Below are positions 60,006 through 64,000 of a stretch of 64,000 bases of DNA, in pieces. The stretch spans positions 62,001 to 126,000 of the forward strand of contig NZ_ATWY01000011.1 of assembly GCF_000421405.1 (NCBI RefSeq). Direction: 5' to 3'. Within the stretch, counting starts at the first letter, position 1; each line of letters opens with the position of its first letter. A program made the position numbers and the translations under genes. Source of the DNA: Butyrivibrio sp. NC2007 (lineage in GTDB: Bacteria > Bacillota > Clostridia > Lachnospirales > Lachnospiraceae). The notes under the pieces were generated by a model. The model saw only the letters and a list, made by a program, of their open reading frames with translations, was not told where the DNA came from and made no database searches.

Positions 60006-62079
60006 TAAATCTGTATATATTGCTGAGAAAAACAGCGTGGCACAGGCTTTTGCCGGTGCACTTAAAAAGAATTTTTCCAGGAGAGACGGTTACCTGGAGT
60101 CCGATGATGCTATTGTTACATGGTGCGTCGGACATCTGGTAACCATGAGCTATCCTGAGGTCTATGATGAGAAATTTGCAAAGTGGTCTTTTGACACACT
60201 TCCGTTTATTCCGGAAAACTATAGATACGAAGTTATAAGGAATGTCTCAAAACAGTTCAACATAGTAAAAGGCTTACTCAATAGAGATGATGTGGATACG
60301 ATTTATATATGCACCGACTCGGGAAGAGAGGGTGAATATATCTATCGTCTTGTTGACATGCAGGCAAATGTCAAGGGCAAGGTAAGAAAGCGCGTATGGA
60401 TCGATTCCCAGACAGAAGAGGAGATTCTAAGAGGAATCAGAGAAGCTAAGGATGACAGCGAGTATGACAACCTGGGTGCTTCAGCGTTTTTGCGCGCCAA
60501 GGAAGATTACCTTATGGGTATCAACTTCTCAAGAGCCCTGACACTGCGCTATGCGTATTCTATCAAGAACTATTTGGGACTTGATAAGTGCGTGATCAGC
60601 GTCGGCAGAGTTATGACCTGCGTTCTTGGTATCGTCGTTGACAGGGAGAGAGAGATCAGAAACTTCGTTAAGACTCCCTTCTACAGAGTGCTCGCAGGAG
60701 CGATGATAAATGGCAAGAAGTGCGATGCCGAGTGGAGAGTGACGCAGGATTCTCACTTTGACGGATCACCTGAACTGTACAGCGAAAAGGGCTTTAAGGC
60801 AAAAGAAGGTGCAGAGAAGTTGATCAGGGAAGTTGGCACGAGGGATAGAAGTGCCACAGTTGAAAAATGCGAGACCAAAAAGGAAGTCAAGAATCCTCCG
60901 CTTTTATATAACCTTGCGGAGCTTCAGAACGACTGCTCAAGACTATTTAAGATAAATCCCGATGAGACTCTGGCCATAGCACAGGAGCTCTACGAGAAAA
61001 AGCTTACGACCTACCCAAGAACCGATGCCAGAGTTATGTCCTCTGCCATTGCCAAGGTTATCGATCAGAACATAAAGGGCCTTACGGCCTATGAGCCCTG
61101 CTCGGTATTTGCAAGAGCCATACTTCAGCATGAGTCCTATAAGGGTATCGCCAAGACGAGATATGTAAATGACAAGGCAATCACCGACCACTACGCTATT
61201 ATTCCAACCGGACAGGGATTTTCGGCAATTTCGTCATTAAGTCCCACATCTGCCCTTGTTTATGAGATAATAGTAAGGAGATTTCTTGCAGTTTTTTATC
61301 CACCTGCAACTTATCAGAAAGTAGGACTGGAATTATCTCTGCCAAACCTTGATAATGAAGGCAAGAGAGAACATTTTTTCGCCAATTTCAAGATCCTTAC
61401 CGGGAAGGGCTATCTTCACGTAATGGACTACTCCTTCTCTAAAAAGAAGGATAATAAGGATAGCGAGGAAGAGGCTCCTAAGGATGGTGAAGATGCAGAA
61501 CAGACCGTAACGGATGAAGAACTTTTTGAATACCTAAAGAAGATTAAAAAGGGCGATGAGCTCCCCATAGAATCCTTTGAGATCAAGGAGGGAGAGACTT
61601 CTCCGCCCAAGAGATACAGCTCCGGAACTATTATCCTCACCATGGAAAATGCCGGACAGTTCATAGAAGATGAAGAGCTTCGTGCTCAGATAAAGGGTTC
61701 GGGAATCGGAACCAGTGCGACAAGAGCCGGTATCCTTACCAAGCTCTTTAATATAGGTTATCTAAACCTCAATAAAAAGACTCAGATCATAACTCCTACG
61801 CAGATGGGAGAGATGGTCTATGAGACTGTGCTCTGCTCAATGAAGCCCATGCTCAATCCGGCTCTTACTGCCAGCTGGGAGAAGGGACTTACGGGGGTTG
61901 CAGACGGCTCCATCTCTGAGCAGGAGTACCTTAATAAGCTCAACGATTTTGTAACAAAGCGCACCAATATGGTCAAACAAAACGACTACAGAAATGCCTT
62001 AAGATCCAGGTTCGATTATGTGGCACCGTTTTATAAGACCACGAAGGAAAAGAAGAATGGAAGAACACAAAAGAAGTAA
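59998..62079 (+). CDS. topB: DNA topoisomerase III (type IA)
   Basis: Cuts and rejoins single DNA strands, helping to unlink replicating or recombining DNA. The 693-residue protein has an N-terminal Toprim domain (VYIAEKNSVAQAFAGAL, ICTDSGREGEYIYRL) and RAKEDYLMGINFSRALTLRY. The catalytic Tyr is in KKLTTYPRTDARVM. IGTSATRAGIL and a final GLTGVADG segment follow. An acidic insert (residues about 480-510, SEEEAPKDGEDAEQ) and a basic tail are extras. ATG 59998 overlaps the preceding gene by eight bases. It could be chromosomal or derived from an integrated element; no conjugation genes are nearby to decide. Confidence 0.93.
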   Translation: MANKSVYIAEKNSVAQAFAGALKKNFSRRDGYLESDDAIVTWCVGHLVTMSYPEVYDEKFAKWSFDTLPFIPENYRYEVIRNVSKQFNIVKGLLNRDDVDTIYICTDSGREGEYIYRLVDMQANVKGKVRKRVWIDSQTEEEILRGIREAKDDSEYDNLGASAFLRAKEDYLMGINFSRALTLRYAYSIKNYLGLDKCVISVGRVMTCVLGIVVDREREIRNFVKTPFYRVLAGAMINGKKCDAEWRVTQDSHFDGSPELYSEKGFKAKEGAEKLIREVGTRDRSATVEKCETKKEVKNPPLLYNLAELQNDCSRLFKINPDETLAIAQELYEKKLTTYPRTDARVMSSAIAKVIDQNIKGLTAYEPCSVFARAILQHESYKGIAKTRYVNDKAITDHYAIIPTGQGFSAISSLSPTSALVYEIIVRRFLAVFYPPATYQKVGLELSLPNLDNEGKREHFFANFKILTGKGYLHVMDYSFSKKKDNKDSEEEAPKDGEDAEQTVTDEELFEYLKKIKKGDELPIESFEIKEGETSPPKRYSSGTIILTMENAGQFIEDEELRAQIKGSGIGTSATRAGILTKLFNIGYLNLNKKTQIITPTQMGEMVYETVLCSMKPMLNPALTASWEKGLTGVADGSISEQEYLNKLNDFVTKRTNMVKQNDYRNALRSRFDYVAPFYKTTKEKKNGRTQKK

Positions 62080-64000
62080 AAAGAGAAGACCGGCAATCCT
62101 TTTTCTACTTGCAATATGTATGATACTTACTTCCATTAGGCCTTCTGCCATAGCTTATGCTGCTGATGAGCAAAAGAAGGTTAAGGTCGGCTATTTCGAG
62201 AATGAGATATTCCAGGAAGGAGCCGGAGAAGGCCGGGTCAGAAAAGGATACGCCTACGAGTACTACCAGAAGATCGCTGAATATACAGGATGGGAGTATG
62301 AGTATGTCTACGGAAGCTTTTCAGATCTTTACAGAAAGCTTTTGGCAGGGGATATAGACCTTTTGGCAGGCCTTGCTTACACACCGGAGAGAGAGGGCGT
62401 TATAGGTTATCCCAGAAACTCCATGGGAAGAGAGACCTACAACCTTGTTAAGCATGCTTTTGATGATTCCATAAATAATCTTCCCGCGACTTTGGCGGGC
62501 AAGAAGATCGGTGTCCAGGAAAGTGCCATTGTTACAACTCTTAATGAGTTCTTAGAATCTCACAACATACTGGCTGATGTTGTGACCTTTAAATCAGCGG
62601 ATGAGATGGTTGCAGCCTTTGATAATGAAGAGCTTGATGTTTATGTTGCTGAGAGTAACGGAACCTATAACAGAGAGAATGCAGAGCTTTTGTATGCCTT
62701 TGGAGCTACCGATTACTATCTGTGTGTAAATATAAACAGACAGGACCTGCTTAATGAACTCAATGAGGCTCAGGAACAGATCATGATCGAAGAGCCTAAC
62801 TACATAAACGGTCTTAATATCAAGTATTATCCATCCAGCATCACCAGCAGGAGCTTTTCGGGTGCTGAAAAGAGGTGGCTTTCTGAGCATGACACCTTGA
62901 GAGTGGGTTATCTGAACAACTATATTCCATATTCTGATACCGATAAAGAGGGAAATGTCACAGGTCTGGTAAAAGACCTTATACCTGAGATGCTCAGGGA
63001 ACTTGGAATAAGCACACTTTCTGTTGAGTATATCGGTTATGACAGCTATGATGATATGATCACCGCTATCGGAGAGCATCAGATTGAAACAGCATTCCCT
63101 GTTGGCGGAGGATTCTATTTTTCTGAGGAAAACAACATCTACCAGACTAATCCGGTTATAGCTTCAACCACAGCCATCGTTTATTCGGGAGAATACACAG
63201 AGTCCAAGCTCTCTACTTTTGCACTTAACAAGAACAACAGCATGCAGTATTACTTTGTTAAGAGCAATTTCCCCAATGCGCAGGTTACATTCTATGACTC
63301 CATAGAAGAAGCCTTGGATGCGGTAATTGAGGGCAAGGCAGGATGCACAACCTTAAACGGTATGCGCGTCAACAATATCCTTAAGAACCGCAAGTACAGA
63401 GAGCTCTCGGTTAAGCAGCAGAGCAAAGTGGATGAGAGATGCTTTGGTGTTCATCTGGGACATGAGGGACTTTTAAAGCTTTTAAACAGGGGACTCAATG
63501 TAGTAGGAAACGACCAGATCCAGGATATGGCACTTAGATATTCCGGAGACCTCTACAAGTATGGCCTGAAGGACTCAATACTTGATAACATGTGGTTTGC
63601 GGTCCTGATCGTTTTTGTGATTTCTTCAATAATTGTTGCTTCCCTCATCAAAGAGGTAATCTCTAATAAGAGGAGAGCATCAGAGAGAGAAGCAGATGCA
63701 AAAGAGCTTCAGAAAAAGAATATCCAGCTTGGTATAGCTGTAAGAGAGGCAGAAGAAGCCAACAAGGCCAAGGATGTTTTCCTCTCATCCATGTCACATG
63801 ATATAAGAACTCCGATGAACTCCATCCTTAGCATGAATGAGATGATCCTAAGGGAGAGTAAGGATGAGAATATTCTTGAGTATTCAGGACACATCTTATC
63901 CTCAGGTAAGACGCTTCTTGGAATTATCAACGATATTCTTGATTTCACCAAGATAGAAGCCGGCAAAATGGAAATCGTACCCATCGAGTACGAAATCTCT
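62057..64000 (+). CDS. Sensor histidine kinase with two extracellular SBP_bac_3-like domains (cut by window end)
   Basis: Starts at ATG 62057, nine bases after AAGGA, overlapping topB by 23 bases. The signal/membrane segment is ILFLLAICMILTSI. Two substrate-binding-like domains follow: about 38-255 (VKVGYFENEIF, DLLAGLAYTPEREG, GVQESAIVTTLNEF) and about 275-500 (LRVGYLNNYIPYSDTDKEG, LVKDLIPEML, AFPVGGGFYFS). Then a transmembrane helix, a coiled linker and the histidine kinase core with the H-box MSHDIRTPMNS (His581). The rest lies beyond the window. The layout resembles EvgS/BvgS-like hybrids and their solute-sensing relatives. Confidence 0.88.
   Translation, partial: MEEHKRSKKRRPAILFLLAICMILTSIRPSAIAYAADEQKKVKVGYFENEIFQEGAGEGRVRKGYAYEYYQKIAEYTGWEYEYVYGSFSDLYRKLLAGDIDLLAGLAYTPEREGVIGYPRNSMGRETYNLVKHAFDDSINNLPATLAGKKIGVQESAIVTTLNEFLESHNILADVVTFKSADEMVAAFDNEELDVYVAESNGTYNRENAELLYAFGATDYYLCVNINRQDLLNELNEAQEQIMIEEPNYINGLNIKYYPSSITSRSFSGAEKRWLSEHDTLRVGYLNNYIPYSDTDKEGNVTGLVKDLIPEMLRELGISTLSVEYIGYDSYDDMITAIGEHQIETAFPVGGGFYFSEENNIYQTNPVIASTTAIVYSGEYTESKLSTFALNKNNSMQYYFVKSNFPNAQVTFYDSIEEALDAVIEGKAGCTTLNGMRVNNILKNRKYRELSVKQQSKVDERCFGVHLGHEGLLKLLNRGLNVVGNDQIQDMALRYSGDLYKYGLKDSILDNMWFAVLIVFVISSIIVASLIKEVISNKRRASEREADAKELQKKNIQLGIAVREAEEANKAKDVFLSSMSHDIRTPMNSILSMNEMILRESKDENILEYSGHILSSGKTLLGIINDILDFTKIEAGKMEIVPIEYEIS

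Overview
The window looks like a chromosomal segment of an anaerobic, low-to-moderate-GC Firmicute, most likely a Lachnospiraceae member of the Butyrivibrio/Pseudobutyrivibrio type. This is an inference from gene content: anaerobic cobalamin synthesis, two 2-hydroxyacyl-CoA dehydratase-family proteins, pyruvate phosphate dikinase, two FeoA genes ahead of FeoB with a Cys-rich partner, DUF5050, a FapA protein with REIR-type repeats, and strong AGGAGG ribosome binding sites. No rRNA, tRNA, CRISPR array, prophage, transposase or integrase gene was seen.

Positions 1-16141 form one tightly packed, largely overlapping operon for cobalamin. It holds an ABC substrate-binding protein (cut by the window edge), cobQ, cbiC, cbiD, cbiF, an ABC permease and ATPase, cbiG, cbiH, a cbiJ-cbiE-cbiT fusion, cbiA, cobT, cobU, cobS, cbiB and cobD. 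CbiD and CbiG mark the anaerobic, early-cobalt route. The corrin or metal transporter genes sit inside the biosynthetic genes. cbiL, a cobaltochelatase and the adenosyltransferase are not in the window and may lie upstream. A 74-bp palindromic repeat interrupts the run between cbiC and cbiD.

Positions 16180-27700 hold asnS, a PIN-PhoH gene, an iron cluster (feoA, feoA, feoB, FeoB-associated Cys-rich peptide) with GTTAGC/GCTAAC operator-like sites, an RluA-type pseudouridine synthase, a complete AmmeMemoRadiSam set (fused Memo-AMMECR1 plus radical SAM enzyme), an FKBP with a Cys-rich N-terminus, a CAP-domain lipoprotein, and a second copy of the palindromic repeat in front of a 56-residue gene.

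Positions 27739-30204 are on the minus strand: pyrB-pyrI and a DUF5050 protein. Positions 30318-42170 return to the plus strand: pheA, ppx, ppk, maf, a small acidic protein, a HAD phosphatase, thrH, an EAL-domain membrane protein, an ABC-F ATPase and purC. A minus-strand MFS transporter follows, then a membrane GDPD protein, ppdK with a C-terminal tail, a PHP phosphoesterase and a secreted 5'-nucleotidase.

Positions 50328-53296 are a minus-strand operon of two 2-hydroxyacyl-CoA dehydratase-family proteins and a small membrane peptide. It is divergent from a FapA-domain protein carrying about twelve 26-residue repeats. The window ends with argH, asd, a P-loop-degenerate AAA/DUF234 protein, topB and a hybrid sensor kinase cut by the window edge. 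Most of this is ordinary housekeeping. The most unusual items are the covarying palindromes, the repeat-FapA protein, the ATPase with a Cys-rich tail in the cobalamin operon, and the complete AmmeMemoRadiSam cluster.
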